Positions 7,313 through 16,431 of a DNA stretch of 64,000 bases are shown here, piece after piece. Every line of letters begins with the position of its first letter. Position 1 is the stretch's first letter. The position numbers were made by a program, and so were the translations under genes. Where the stretch lies: positions 35,404 to 99,403 of the forward strand of contig JAYFQF010000011.1 in the NCBI GenBank assembly GCA_034927285.1, in the 5' to 3' direction. The notes below the pieces were generated by a model, which was not told the DNA's origin, searched no databases, and saw nothing but the letters and a program-made list of their open reading frames with translations. The DNA comes from JAYFQF01 sp034927285 (GTDB lineage Bacteria > Bacillota > Peptococcia > DRI-13 > UBA5745).

Positions 7313-8677
7313 ATGATCGAACCAAATAAAATGAGTAATCTCCTGGAGCAGGATCCTTACAAATACTCTCTGCAGGATGTGCCGGAGCCCAATTTGTACC
7401 GGGATCTCTTCCCCTACTCGGAAGTTCCGAAAATCCCTTTCAATCACCGGCGGGTTCCCATCGGCATGCCCAGGGAGATCTGGATTACCGACACCACCTT
7501 CCGGGACGGCCAGCAGTCCCGGGCTCCATACAGCGTCCGGCAAATCGTAGATCTGTATAAGCTGATGGCGGAGCTGGGCGGGCCCCAGGGCAAGATCCGT
7601 CAGACGGAGTTTTTCGTCTACAGCCCCAAGGACCGGGAGGCCCTGACCAAATGTATGGAGCTGGACTTGCGGTATCCCGAGCCCACCACCTGGATTCGGG
7701 CCACTAAGGAGGACTTCCGCCTGGTAAAGGAAATCGGCATCAAGGAAACCGGCATCTTAGTCAGCTGCTCCGATTACCATATCTTCAAAAAACTGAAAAA
7801 GACCAGGAAACAGGCCATGGAAGGCTATCTGGCGGTGGTTTCCCAGGCCTTGGAGCTGGGTATCCGGCCCCGCTGCCACCTGGAGGACATCACCCGGGCC
7901 GATTACTACGGCTTTGTGGTGCCCTTTGTCAATGAGCTGATGGAGCTTTCCCGCCAGGCCGGCATCCCGGTGAAGATCCGGGCCTGCGATACCATGGGCT
8001 ACGGCATCCCCTATTCCGGCGTAGCCCTGCCCCGAAGCGTTCCCGGCATTATCTACGGCCTTCAGCATTATTCCGACGTCCCTTCAGAGATGCTGGAATG
8101 GCACGGTCATAACGACTTTAACAAAGCGGTGATCAACGCCAGCATAGCCTGGATCTATGGCTGCTGCGCCGTAAACTGCTCCCTTCTGGGCATCGGCGAA
8201 AGGACCGGCAATATCCCCCTGGAATCCATGGTCTTCGAATACGCCTCCCTTAAGGGCACTTTAGACGGGATGGAGCCCAGGGTCATCACCGAAATCGCCC
8301 GTTATTTCGAAAAAAATATCGGCTATGCCATCCCGCCCATGACCCCTTTTGTCGGCAAAAACTTTAATGTTACCCGGGCCGGTATCCACGCCGACGGCCT
8401 GATGAAGGATGAAGAGATCTACAATATTTTTGACACGGCAAAGCTGCTGAACCGGCCCGCTTCGGTAGCCATCAGCGCCACCTCGGGACTGGCGGGCATC
8501 GCCTACTGGATCAACGAGCATTATGAGCTTTCCGGCAGCCGGATAGTGACCAAGAAGGATCCTTTGGTGATCCGGATCAAGGAATGGATCGACGCCCAGT
8601 ACGCCGAAGGGCGGCAGACAGTCATCAGCGACAGTGAATTGGAGGCCCTGGTTTCGGCTTTTGAGCCGGAGGTATAA
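7313..8677 (+). CDS. Re-citrate synthase / homocitrate synthase-family enzyme
   Basis: A 454-residue HMGL-like aldol enzyme, which condenses acetyl-CoA with a 2-oxo acid. Visible motifs are the metal and substrate site ITDTTFRDGQQSR (about residue 60), the HGHND metal histidines in EWHGHNDFNKA (about 263), and the GIGERTGN loop. The group includes isopropylmalate, homocitrate and Re-citrate synthases. The sequence closely resembles, from memory, the long clostridial form related to the Clostridium kluyveri Re-citrate synthase, and it lacks the long LeuA allosteric domain. The isocitrate dehydrogenase two genes downstream supports citrate as product, giving 2-oxoglutarate for glutamate. The second ATG (7313) has better spacing from AGGAGG than the first (7310). 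Confidence 0.8.
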   Translation: MIEPNKMSNLLEQDPYKYSLQDVPEPNLYRDLFPYSEVPKIPFNHRRVPIGMPREIWITDTTFRDGQQSRAPYSVRQIVDLYKLMAELGGPQGKIRQTEFFVYSPKDREALTKCMELDLRYPEPTTWIRATKEDFRLVKEIGIKETGILVSCSDYHIFKKLKKTRKQAMEGYLAVVSQALELGIRPRCHLEDITRADYYGFVVPFVNELMELSRQAGIPVKIRACDTMGYGIPYSGVALPRSVPGIIYGLQHYSDVPSEMLEWHGHNDFNKAVINASIAWIYGCCAVNCSLLGIGERTGNIPLESMVFEYASLKGTLDGMEPRVITEIARYFEKNIGYAIPPMTPFVGKNFNVTRAGIHADGLMKDEEIYNIFDTAKLLNRPASVAISATSGLAGIAYWINEHYELSGSRIVTKKDPLVIRIKEWIDAQYAEGRQTVISDSELEALVSAFEPEV

Positions 8678-8689
8678 GGAGGCAAACAT

Positions 8690-9412
8690 ATGGTTCACCA
8701 AGGGAAGTTAAACGCCAAGGCAGCCGGCGAAAGCGTCAGTTCGCTGAGCGTCCGGGTGTTTGAGCAGCTGGAAGAAGCCATCTTAAACGGAAAAATCCTT
8801 CCGGGAGAAAACCTGATCGAATTGAAGCTCTCCCAGGAACTGGGGGTCAGCCGCACTCCGGTGCGGGAAGCCATCCGCATGCTGGAGCAAAAAAGCCTGG
8901 TCCAGATCATCCCCAACAAGGGCGCCGTGGTTTTAGGCATAGATTACAAGGATCTCCTGGACATCTACACTATTCGTACCTATATCGAAGGTTTGGCCGC
9001 CAGATGGGCCGCGGAAAACATCACCGACCTCCAGATCAAGGAACTGCGGGAGATCATCGACCTGCAGGAGTTTTACTACATCAAGGATTATTCCCAGCAG
9101 ATCAACGACCTGGATTCCCGCTTCCATGAACGCATCTATGAATACTGCAACAGCAGGACCCTTCAGCACATGCTGAAGGACCTCCACCACATGATCCAGC
9201 ATTTCCGCCAGATCTCAATTTCCGCCGCCGGCCGGGCGGAAAAAGCCATCGGGGAGCACCGGGCCATCCTGGAGGCCATCTGCAATAAAGACCCCGTCCA
9301 GGCGGAACGGCTGACGGTAGACCATATAAATAACGCGAAAGAAAACCTGATCCGCCTGCTGGAAGGCAAAGGGGAAAATTCGGTCTCCGGCCGGCAGCCG
9401 GATGAAAAATAA
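8690..9412 (+). CDS. GntR-family regulator, FadR/FCD subgroup
   Basis: A 240-residue transcription factor. The N-terminal winged helix is at about residues 15-80 (LKLSQELGVSRTPVREAIRML is the recognition part). The all-helical FCD ligand domain follows, with metal-type histidines in DSRFHERIYEY and the C-terminal EHRAILEAI and DHI. FCD regulators usually sense an organic acid. Placed 12 bases after the citrate synthase gene and 20 before the isocitrate dehydrogenase gene, behind AAGGAGG, it probably controls this operon in response to citrate, 2-oxoglutarate or a similar acid. That ligand is an inference. Confidence 0.88.
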   Translation: MVHQGKLNAKAAGESVSSLSVRVFEQLEEAILNGKILPGENLIELKLSQELGVSRTPVREAIRMLEQKSLVQIIPNKGAVVLGIDYKDLLDIYTIRTYIEGLAARWAAENITDLQIKELREIIDLQEFYYIKDYSQQINDLDSRFHERIYEYCNSRTLQHMLKDLHHMIQHFRQISISAAGRAEKAIGEHRAILEAICNKDPVQAERLTVDHINNAKENLIRLLEGKGENSVSGRQPDEK

Positions 9413-9432
9413 TTAGAGGAGTTGGGCAAAAT

Positions 9433-10656
9433 ATGGCGAAATTAAATGAGGTCATTACCAATAACGATGCTTTTGATACTCTGATGGAACAATCGGAACA
9501 AATTGAGGAAGCCTGCGGGAAATTCCGCGCTCTGATGAAGGAGCAGCTGGACCGGGCGGCGGCCATCAAGGCCCAGGGGGATTTTATCGACTATAATTCC
9601 CTGGATACCGTCACCATCGGCCTTTGCGGCGGCGACGGCATCGGCCCTGTGATTATGGCCGAAACCTGGCGCATTGCCGGCGAGCTGTTAAAAGAGGAGA
9701 TCGCTTCCGGCAAGATTTGTCTGAAAGAAATCAAAGGCCTGACCTTAGAAAACCGGCAAAAGGCCGGCAAAGCCATTCCCGACGACGTGATGGCGGAGCT
9801 GAAGTCCTGCCAGGTGATCTTGAAGGGTCCTACCACTACGCCCCAAAAAGGCCAGGCCGGTCCCAATATCGAAAGCGCCAACGTGGCTATGCGCAAAGCT
9901 TTGGACCTGTTCGCCAATCTGCGTCCCGTAAAGGTGCCGGAACTGGGTATTGACTGGACCTTTTTCCGGGAAAATACCGAGGGGGCCTACGCTGTGGGCA
10001 GCAAGGGATTCGACGTCTCCCGGGATCTGTGCGTGGATTTCACCATCGTCACCCGGGAGGGCTGCCGGCGTATCATCCAGGCCGCCTTTGATTTTGCGGA
10101 AAAAAACGGCAAGACCATGGTCACCGCCGTCACCAAGGCCAATATCATCAAAACCAGCGACGGCAGGTTCCTGGAGATTTTTCACGAGATCGGCGATAAA
10201 TATCCCCAGATTGTCAAGGACGAGCGCTATATCGACATCATGACCGCCAATCTGATCAACGAACGCAACCGCTCCTCCTTCCAGGTTATGGTGCTGCCTA
10301 ACCTGTACGGCGATATCCTCACCGACGAAGCCGCTCAGCTCCAGGGCGGAGTAGGCACCGCCGGTTCCGCCAATATCGGTAAGCGTTACGCCATGTTTGA
10401 AGCGATCCACGGCTCCGGGGACCGGATGGTGGCCGAAGGCCGGGCTGCTTACGCCAATCCCGCCTCCATTCTGCGGGCTTTGGCTATGCTTTTATCCCAT
10501 ATCGGCCGCCAGGATAAAGCCGGCGTCCTGGATAAAGCTTTGGATATCTGCCTTATCGAAGAAAAAAAAGTAGTGGTCACCGGTCATCCCGACGGCGCCT
10601 CCTGCCGTCAGTTTGGTGACTACCTGCTGAAGACCATAAAAACCGCCGCCAGATAA
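9433..10656 (+). CDS. icd: Isocitrate dehydrogenase (isocitrate/isopropylmalate dehydrogenase family)
   Basis: A 407-residue beta-decarboxylating dehydrogenase, oxidising isocitrate to 2-oxoglutarate and CO2. Visible are the GGDGIGPVI nucleotide-side loop, the catalytic region FRENTEGAYAVGSKG, VTKANIIKTSDG with the catalytic lysine, and NLYGDILTDEAAQLQGGVG with metal aspartates. About 50 extra residues precede the usual family start. The coenzyme cannot be told with certainty. A 3-isopropylmalate or homoisocitrate dehydrogenase is possible from family alone, but the citrate synthase-like partner and the absence of leuB/leuCD neighbours favour isocitrate. No aconitase gene is seen in the window. 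Confidence 0.8.
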   Translation: MAKLNEVITNNDAFDTLMEQSEQIEEACGKFRALMKEQLDRAAAIKAQGDFIDYNSLDTVTIGLCGGDGIGPVIMAETWRIAGELLKEEIASGKICLKEIKGLTLENRQKAGKAIPDDVMAELKSCQVILKGPTTTPQKGQAGPNIESANVAMRKALDLFANLRPVKVPELGIDWTFFRENTEGAYAVGSKGFDVSRDLCVDFTIVTREGCRRIIQAAFDFAEKNGKTMVTAVTKANIIKTSDGRFLEIFHEIGDKYPQIVKDERYIDIMTANLINERNRSSFQVMVLPNLYGDILTDEAAQLQGGVGTAGSANIGKRYAMFEAIHGSGDRMVAEGRAAYANPASILRALAMLLSHIGRQDKAGVLDKALDICLIEEKKVVVTGHPDGASCRQFGDYLLKTIKTAAR

Positions 10657-10751
10657 GCGGCCGTTGCCTGCAAGCTTTGCCGGCGGCGGCACAGACCACT
10701 GCAGGCAGACAGAATTTGCCGGGCGGCAGCCTTCCCAAGGGAGTCTTGCCA

Positions 10752-10790
10752 AAGGGCAGTTTCCCTTCGGGAAGCTGCCCTCTTTTTTTC
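10752..10790 (+). terminator. Terminator of the citrate/isocitrate operon
   Basis: Arms GGGCAGTTTCCC and GGGAAGCTGCCC around TTC, followed by a seven-T tract. Confidence 0.85.
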
Positions 10791-10841
10791 CGCCGGCAGT
10801 GCGGGGCGGCCTCCCATTAAATTCAGAAAGGACTTGAGCCG

Positions 10842-13148
10842 ATGACCGCCGAGGAAAAAAACCAACATCATCAGCAGGAAGCCGGTGCCTCCGGTGGAAA
10901 AAGCGATGATCTCAGCCGCAGCCAATTGGATTTCCTGCACGAAAAGGCCTACCTTGAGCAAACGAAAAGTCTTTTGCACCGTACAATGCTGGAGCTTTTC
11001 GATCTGAGGGATGCGGAAAAACAAAAGCTGGCCGAGGCCCGGGAAAGTCTGGCGGAAAACCAGCCCGCTTCCGCCGGGGATCCGGACAACCAAAACGATA
11101 CCGGCCAATACCTGACGGAGCTGGAAAACCGGATGGCGGTCTTTCAGCTGTATAATGAGCGGCTGGAAAAATACAGCCGTCTGCAGGACAGTCCATATTT
11201 CGGCCGGATCGATTTTGCCGAGGAAGGCTTTGGCGCCGAGAGCTTCTACATCGGGCGGCAAAGCCTGCGGGATCCCAAAACCTATCAGATCCAGGTCTGT
11301 GACTGGCGCACGCCTCTGGCCAGCCTTTTTTACCAGTGCCTGCCCGGAGAGGCATCCTATGTTTCACCGGCCGGCAAGATCCGGGGCCGCCTGCTGCTGA
11401 AGCGTCAATATGAGATCCGGCGGGGAGAACTGAAATACTTTTTTGATACGGACCTGCACATCAAGGACGATATCCTGAAGACGGTATTATCCCAGCAGGC
11501 CTCTCCCAAAATGCGGGCCATCGTGGAAACCCTGCAGGAAACCCAGGACCGCCTGATCCGTAACCGGGAATCCAGACTTTTGATGATTCAGGGCTCCGCC
11601 GGTTCCGGTAAAACCAGCCTGGCCCTGCACCGGGCGGCCTACCTGATGTATCAGGAGATGAAAAACGCCCTCTCCGCCAAAGAGATCATCATTATCTCCC
11701 CCAACCATCTTTTCACCAAATATATCGACCGGGTGCTGCCGGAGCTGGGCGAAGAAAACATCGCCAGCCTTACCTTTGAGGATGTATTTTTAGCCAACTT
11801 CTCCGGGAGCCTGCCCCTGGAAAGCCGGCGGGAGCAGCTGGACAGGCTTTTAGGGATCCGTGATCAGGAAGAGTACCTGCTGGAATGCTCGGAGATCGCC
11901 TTTAAATCCTCGGCGGAGTTTGCCCTGATCCTGCGGCGTCTGGCGGATTACTATGAACGGCGCATCAAGGAATTGCCGGAATTCTATTACCACGGCCAAT
12001 ACATCGCCACTTCCCGGGAACTGCGGGAGGAGCTTTTACGGGACCGGGCCGGCATCCCCCTGGCCAAACGGCTGGGGCAGATGCGAAGCCGCCTGTCGGA
12101 AAAGCTGTATAAATCCCGCAAGGCCCGGCTGCCGCAGTTGGAGGACTTTACCACCAATTATCCGGACCATCAGCTGGAGGTCCGTTCCTTTGCCCGCCTC
12201 TTATCCATGAAGCGCTCGAAGTATTTGAACCGCACTTTGGAGAAGCTGACGGAAATCGACGCGATGGGCCTTTATCAACGCCTGTTTACGGACCGGGCCC
12301 TCTTTGACCATCTGGCCAAAGGGATACGCCTGCCGGAAAATATCGAAGATCTGCTGAAGCATTGCCGGCAAATGCCCTTAGGCTATAACGACGCCCCGGC
12401 CCTCACCTACCTCCGGGTGCTGCTGGAGGGCAGCGCCGACTATCCCCAGTTTCGTCAGGTCATGGTGGACGAGGCTCAGGATTACGGCCCCCTCCACTTC
12501 CTGCTGTTGAGAAAATGGTTTCCCCGGGCGGAATTTACCGTTTTGGGCGACGTCCAGCAAAGCCTGGCAGAGGATAAAAAGCTGGACTTCTATGAACAGG
12601 TGGCCGAAAGCCTGGGTCTTCCCGGTTCTCCCTTAGCCGTATTAAAGGAGACCTACCGCAGTACTGCGGAGATTTCCGCCTTCTGCCGCCGCCTGGCGGC
12701 AGACCCCTCCCTTTTGCTGCCTTTTGACCGCCGGGGTCCGGAACCCGCCTTGCTGCAGGCGGCGGACCGGGCAGGCATGGTGGAGCTTTTAACGGGACAA
12801 GTAAAAGCTTATCGGGAGGAAGGACTGGGCTCCATTGCTATCATCACCAAAACCGGCGCCGAAGCCGAAGCCCTCTACCGGGATCTGGCAGGCCGGATAG
12901 CCCTGCAGTTAGTTCAGGAAGCAGATAAAGCGGATTTAAGCCGCAGCCTGCTTTTGCCGGTAGCCTTAGCCAAAGGGCTGGAATTTGACGCCGTCATCCT
13001 TTGGGACGCCGGAGCCAACGCCTATTCCTGGCCTGCCCAGCGAAACCTGCTTTATGTGGCCGTCAGCCGCGCGCTGCACCGTCTGGCCCTGATTTACCAG
13101 GGCCCCCCCACCCCTTTGCTCCGGTCAAAGCCCGCGGAAGGAAAGTAG
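10842..13148 (+). CDS. helD: HelD-like UvrD/Rep-superfamily ATPase
   Basis: A 768-residue superfamily 1 helicase-like protein. In Gram-positive bacteria HelD binds RNA polymerase and removes it from DNA or nucleic acid remnants. The N-terminal 200 residues form the HelD-type coiled coil (FLHEKAYLEQTKSLLHRT onward) with a conserved YIGRQSL segment. The Walker A motif GSAGSGKTSLALHRA is near residue 250, Walker B VDEAQDYGP near 542, and the C-terminal motif VAVSRALHRL near 730. It is a single-gene unit with its own ribosome site. A RecB-like or plain UvrD helicase is less likely because of the N-terminal region. Confidence 0.85.
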   Translation: MTAEEKNQHHQQEAGASGGKSDDLSRSQLDFLHEKAYLEQTKSLLHRTMLELFDLRDAEKQKLAEARESLAENQPASAGDPDNQNDTGQYLTELENRMAVFQLYNERLEKYSRLQDSPYFGRIDFAEEGFGAESFYIGRQSLRDPKTYQIQVCDWRTPLASLFYQCLPGEASYVSPAGKIRGRLLLKRQYEIRRGELKYFFDTDLHIKDDILKTVLSQQASPKMRAIVETLQETQDRLIRNRESRLLMIQGSAGSGKTSLALHRAAYLMYQEMKNALSAKEIIIISPNHLFTKYIDRVLPELGEENIASLTFEDVFLANFSGSLPLESRREQLDRLLGIRDQEEYLLECSEIAFKSSAEFALILRRLADYYERRIKELPEFYYHGQYIATSRELREELLRDRAGIPLAKRLGQMRSRLSEKLYKSRKARLPQLEDFTTNYPDHQLEVRSFARLLSMKRSKYLNRTLEKLTEIDAMGLYQRLFTDRALFDHLAKGIRLPENIEDLLKHCRQMPLGYNDAPALTYLRVLLEGSADYPQFRQVMVDEAQDYGPLHFLLLRKWFPRAEFTVLGDVQQSLAEDKKLDFYEQVAESLGLPGSPLAVLKETYRSTAEISAFCRRLAADPSLLLPFDRRGPEPALLQAADRAGMVELLTGQVKAYREEGLGSIAIITKTGAEAEALYRDLAGRIALQLVQEADKADLSRSLLLPVALAKGLEFDAVILWDAGANAYSWPAQRNLLYVAVSRALHRLALIYQGPPTPLLRSKPAEGK

Positions 13149-13196
13149 AGCCCCGGCTTATATTCCCGTACATGTCTGAAAGAAGGAGAAAGCGGC

Positions 13197-13649
13197 ATGA
13201 GTGAAGAGGCACGCCAGATCCGGACAAGCGCGTTATTCAGGCGCCTGTTCAAAACCTCAAGCCTGGAGCGGTTCATGAAAACAAACGCAGCGGCAATGCG
13301 GCTGCAGCCTTTCCACGAATACATAACGGAACTGTGTAAAAAAAGAGGCCAGGTGCCGGAGCATATTATCCGGCGGGCGAATATCGAGCGCTCCTTCGGA
13401 CACCAGCTTTTTAAAGGAACAAAAAAACCCTCCCGGGATACGGTCCTGCAATTGGCCTTCGGATTCGAAGCCGATCCGGATGCGGCTCAGGAGCTTTTAA
13501 GGCATGGGCGGATGAGTCCTTTATATCCCCGGGTAAAGCGGGACGCGGCAATCATCTATTGTCTGCATAACCGCTTTACGATCCTGGAAACCCAAAGCGT
13601 TCTCCATGAAATGGGGCTGCCGTTGATTGGAGGTGGCCGGGGAAAATGA
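13197..13649 (+). CDS. XRE-like HTH protein coupled to a Ser/Thr kinase
   Basis: A 150-residue basic cytosolic protein. A Cro/CI-like helix-turn-helix lies around residues 42-90 (FHEYITELCKKRGQVPE, then IERSFGHQLFKGTKKPS and DTVLQLAFGF). A helical tail follows (RVKRDAAIIYCLHNRFT). Its stop overlaps the start of the kinase gene by four bases (ATGA), so the two are translationally coupled. HTH-kinase pairs of this kind occur in other Clostridia; the HTH protein may be a substrate or transcriptional output of the kinase. That role is an inference. Confidence 0.75.
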   Translation: MSEEARQIRTSALFRRLFKTSSLERFMKTNAAAMRLQPFHEYITELCKKRGQVPEHIIRRANIERSFGHQLFKGTKKPSRDTVLQLAFGFEADPDAAQELLRHGRMSPLYPRVKRDAAIIYCLHNRFTILETQSVLHEMGLPLIGGGRGK

Positions 13650-15028
13650 AGGACGTCAAAGCGGCGGTAAATGACATTCTGGATTCCTGTGATAATTTGG
13701 CATATCCCCCGGGGTTCCTGGCCGGATACGATCAATTGGAGTGTCTGGCCAAAAGTCACGGCACGGAAACTTTTTTAGTAAAACAAAAAGGCAGCCAAAA
13801 GCTTTTTGTGGCAAAATGCTATGAGAAAAAACCCGATTCTTTCGTGCAGGAAAGCAGCATTTTAAGATCCTTAGCGCACAATGGAATGCCTGCCTTTGCC
13901 GATGAGTTCCAAAATGACGAAATGGTCTGCATCATCCGCGAATATGTGGAAGGACAGCCTCTGGACCGGTATATCGCGGAAAACCAGCTCACCAGTAAAA
14001 GGGTTATCGATATCGGCCTTCAGCTTTGCGATATCCTCATTTACCTCCACAGCCGGGAAAAGCCCGTGATCCACAGAGACATCAAACCCCAGAACATCAT
14101 CGTAAAAAGTGACGGACAGATCGTTCTCATCGATTTCGACATTTCCAGGGTGTATAAAAGCGAAAAGGACACCGATACCCGGTTCCTGGGAACAAAGGAA
14201 TACGCTCCGCCGGAGCAATACGGCTTTTCGCAAACGGATTGCCGCGCCGATATTTATTCCCTGGGGGTTTTGCTTCGCTTCATGCTGACGGGAAGCGAGA
14301 AAGAAAATCCCGGTCTCCGTATCGATAAACCCCTGGGGAGGATTATTAAAAAGTGTACCGCCTTTGCGCCAAGCCGGCGCTTTGAGAGCGCGGCGGCGGT
14401 GAAAAAGGCTTTGCTGGTGGCAAATCCCCAGACGCAGAGGATCCGCAGAGCCCTTTTGGTCCTTTGCTGGGCCGCGGCTATCGCTTTGTTTTCCCTGGGC
14501 GGGATCAGGTGGTATCGCGATGCGGCCCGGGATCCCTTTGCCGCAGGAACCATCCCCGCGGTTTTGACAGATGAGGAAAGAGTGGCCGACGCCGTTTCCT
14601 ATCTGAAAGACAAGTATGGCACGGATCTTTTTGACCAAAGCGGCGCCTATGGGGATATTGGCTTTATCAAAACAGTCCTGACGGATATGTACGGATACGA
14701 CAGGGAATATGTCCACGCCATGCCGGAGGAAGGGCTTCCCCATGAAAGCGAAAAGAATTTCCTTCCCTGGGGGATGGGGGATGAGCAATATATCCCCCGG
14801 GACGTTATGGTTTATGTGGCCGTCAAAATTTATTGGAAGGATAAGGTTTCCGACTATTCAAGCCTGAAAGACGACAACGGTTATTATCCCGGGGTCCGGG
14901 TGGCGGTGGCCTTTGCCGAGGAAACGGGAATACTCACCGGCGTGGGACGGCCTGAGGATATCACCAAAGGCGAAGTAGCCGTTCTCCTGGCCAACGCCGA
15001 CAGAGTATACGAAGCCATGAAAGAATAA
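13646..15028 (+). CDS. Membrane Ser/Thr protein kinase with an outer SLH-like tail
   Basis: A 460-residue Hanks-type kinase. The kinase domain spans residues 25-260, with the ATP lysine in LFVAKCYEK (about 52), catalytic loop VIHRDIKPQN (about 143), an activation segment beginning IDFDISR (DFD where most kinases have DFG) and the APPEQYG motif. A single membrane segment (about 270-288, LLVLCWAAAIALF) is followed by about 170 outer residues that resemble no PASTA repeat. The last 45 residues (VAVAFAEETGILTG, then ITKGEVAVLLANA) look like one S-layer-homology repeat, suggesting cell-wall sensing. It lies between the HTH gene and a terminator, upstream of a secreted SLH-type protein. Confidence 0.82.
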   Translation: MKDVKAAVNDILDSCDNLAYPPGFLAGYDQLECLAKSHGTETFLVKQKGSQKLFVAKCYEKKPDSFVQESSILRSLAHNGMPAFADEFQNDEMVCIIREYVEGQPLDRYIAENQLTSKRVIDIGLQLCDILIYLHSREKPVIHRDIKPQNIIVKSDGQIVLIDFDISRVYKSEKDTDTRFLGTKEYAPPEQYGFSQTDCRADIYSLGVLLRFMLTGSEKENPGLRIDKPLGRIIKKCTAFAPSRRFESAAAVKKALLVANPQTQRIRRALLVLCWAAAIALFSLGGIRWYRDAARDPFAAGTIPAVLTDEERVADAVSYLKDKYGTDLFDQSGAYGDIGFIKTVLTDMYGYDREYVHAMPEEGLPHESEKNFLPWGMGDEQYIPRDVMVYVAVKIYWKDKVSDYSSLKDDNGYYPGVRVAVAFAEETGILTGVGRPEDITKGEVAVLLANADRVYEAMKE

Positions 15029-15044
15029 AAACAAAGTTTTCTTC

Positions 15045-15080
15045 AAAGGTGGGCCGGCAGCCCACCTTTTTCCTTTTTCT
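15045..15080 (+). terminator. Terminator after the kinase gene
   Basis: AAAGGTGGGC and GCCCACCTTT pair around CGGCA, followed by T-rich sequence. It separates the kinase pair from the SLH gene. Confidence 0.85.
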
Positions 15081-15140
15081 TTTTTGTAAAATGATGATGT
15101 CAATGACGGTTTGACAATTGATAAAAAAGGAGAAGATGAG

Positions 15141-16418
15141 ATGAAGAAAACGGTAAAAAGCATTCTGTCCATTATTTTAATGCTGGGGCTGAACCTGATG
15201 ATGATCCTGCCGGCGTATGGCGCGGATTTCAACGAGGCGGAAACCAAAGCAAAAGCGCTGAAAAAGATAGGCTTATTTCACGGGGTATCTGTAAGCGACT
15301 TTGATCTGGACCGGGCCCCTACCCGCACGGAGGCCTTGATTATGCTGATCCGCCTCCTTGGCAAAGAAACCGAGGTTCAGCAGGGGGACTGGGCCCATTC
15401 CTTTACCGACGTGGCTTCCTGGGCGGATAAGTATGTGGCCTACGGCTGCCAAAAAGATCTTGCCCAGGGCGTTTCGTCTACAGAATTCGGCACCGGCAGC
15501 GCCGGTTCGGATATGTATCTGACTTTTATGCTGCAGGCTCTCGGTTACAGCGCTTCGGCGGGAGACTTCAACGCGACTGCCCCGGCTGACCTGGCTGCGG
15601 CGGTGGGAATTCTGCCCGACGGCGCAGATACTTCAAATTTCCTGCGTGAGGACGCGGTGCTGGTGTCCTGGGCGGCCCTTGAGGCCCAGTTGAAGGACGG
15701 CAGCCAGAAACTGGCGGAAAAACTGACGGCACAGGGCTTATTTACAGGCCAGGATTACGCTCTGGCAGTCAAGCAGGTAAATGAACAAAAGCCCCAACCC
15801 CTTTCCGTTTCTTCCCTCCAGGCCCTTAAAACGGCTTTGGCGGATAAAACCGTGAGAACCATTTCCATTGATTCCTTAGGGACCCCTCTGGTGGTTACGG
15901 GTGAGCTTACCATACCGGCGGGGGTCACCGTAACGGTAAACCGGGGAAATGATTTCTATATCGAAGGCTCCTTAACAAATAACGGCGCCCTTGAAATTTT
16001 AGGCGCCGATTCCTTCACCGACGATTTCATTAATTACTCCGTCATGGCCGTTCAAAAAGGCGGAAAGGTGATCAATAACGGAAGGCTTAAGCTCTGCGCA
16101 TCCGTCATCGGGGATGAAGAAGACCGCGGCCCGGTGGGAGGCCAGCTCCGGGTTTTCGACGGCACCTTTGAAAACAAAGGCTCCCTTTACCTGGAAGACG
16201 GAGGGGTCAATACCCACGGCGGCATGGCCCTTGTGGCCGGCGGCGCCTTTACCAACGGGGCCACTGTGGTGATGAAAGGCTTTTTCTTCCGTATTGAAAA
16301 CGGATCTTTTATCAATAATGCCGGCGCCGTGGTAATTAACGGCAGCCATATCTATACGAAAGAAACCGGTACCTTTACCAATAACGGCACCCTCTCAGGG
16401 GCCGCGGTCAATCAATAA
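15141..16418 (+). CDS. Secreted SLH-like protein with beta-repeat domain
   Basis: A 425-residue exported protein. The ATG at 15141 follows AAAGGAG; an upstream in-frame TTG is not used. The signal peptide is residues 1-27 (hydrophobic core LSIILMLGLNLMMIL, cut near AYGAD). Residues 30-210 carry S-layer-homology-like repeats (RAPTRTEALIMLIRLLGK, FTDVASWADKYVAYG), which bind cell-wall polymers. Residues 230-425 hold repeated NNG/NKG turns (LTNNGALEI, VINNGRLKL, FENKGSLYL, FINNAGAVVI, FTNNGTL) typical of a beta-solenoid. It lies between the kinase and the large HTH gene, so it may be the surface partner of this system. Confidence 0.75.
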   Translation: MKKTVKSILSIILMLGLNLMMILPAYGADFNEAETKAKALKKIGLFHGVSVSDFDLDRAPTRTEALIMLIRLLGKETEVQQGDWAHSFTDVASWADKYVAYGCQKDLAQGVSSTEFGTGSAGSDMYLTFMLQALGYSASAGDFNATAPADLAAAVGILPDGADTSNFLREDAVLVSWAALEAQLKDGSQKLAEKLTAQGLFTGQDYALAVKQVNEQKPQPLSVSSLQALKTALADKTVRTISIDSLGTPLVVTGELTIPAGVTVTVNRGNDFYIEGSLTNNGALEILGADSFTDDFINYSVMAVQKGGKVINNGRLKLCASVIGDEEDRGPVGGQLRVFDGTFENKGSLYLEDGGVNTHGGMALVAGGAFTNGATVVMKGFFFRIENGSFINNAGAVVINGSHIYTKETGTFTNNGTLSGAAVNQ

Positions 16419-16431
16419 CCGGGCCTAAAGC

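Noticed and set aside
15111..15141. TTG start upstream of the SLH gene
   Set aside because: The ATG at 15141 follows AAAGGAG and begins a standard signal peptide; the upstream codons cover the ribosome site.
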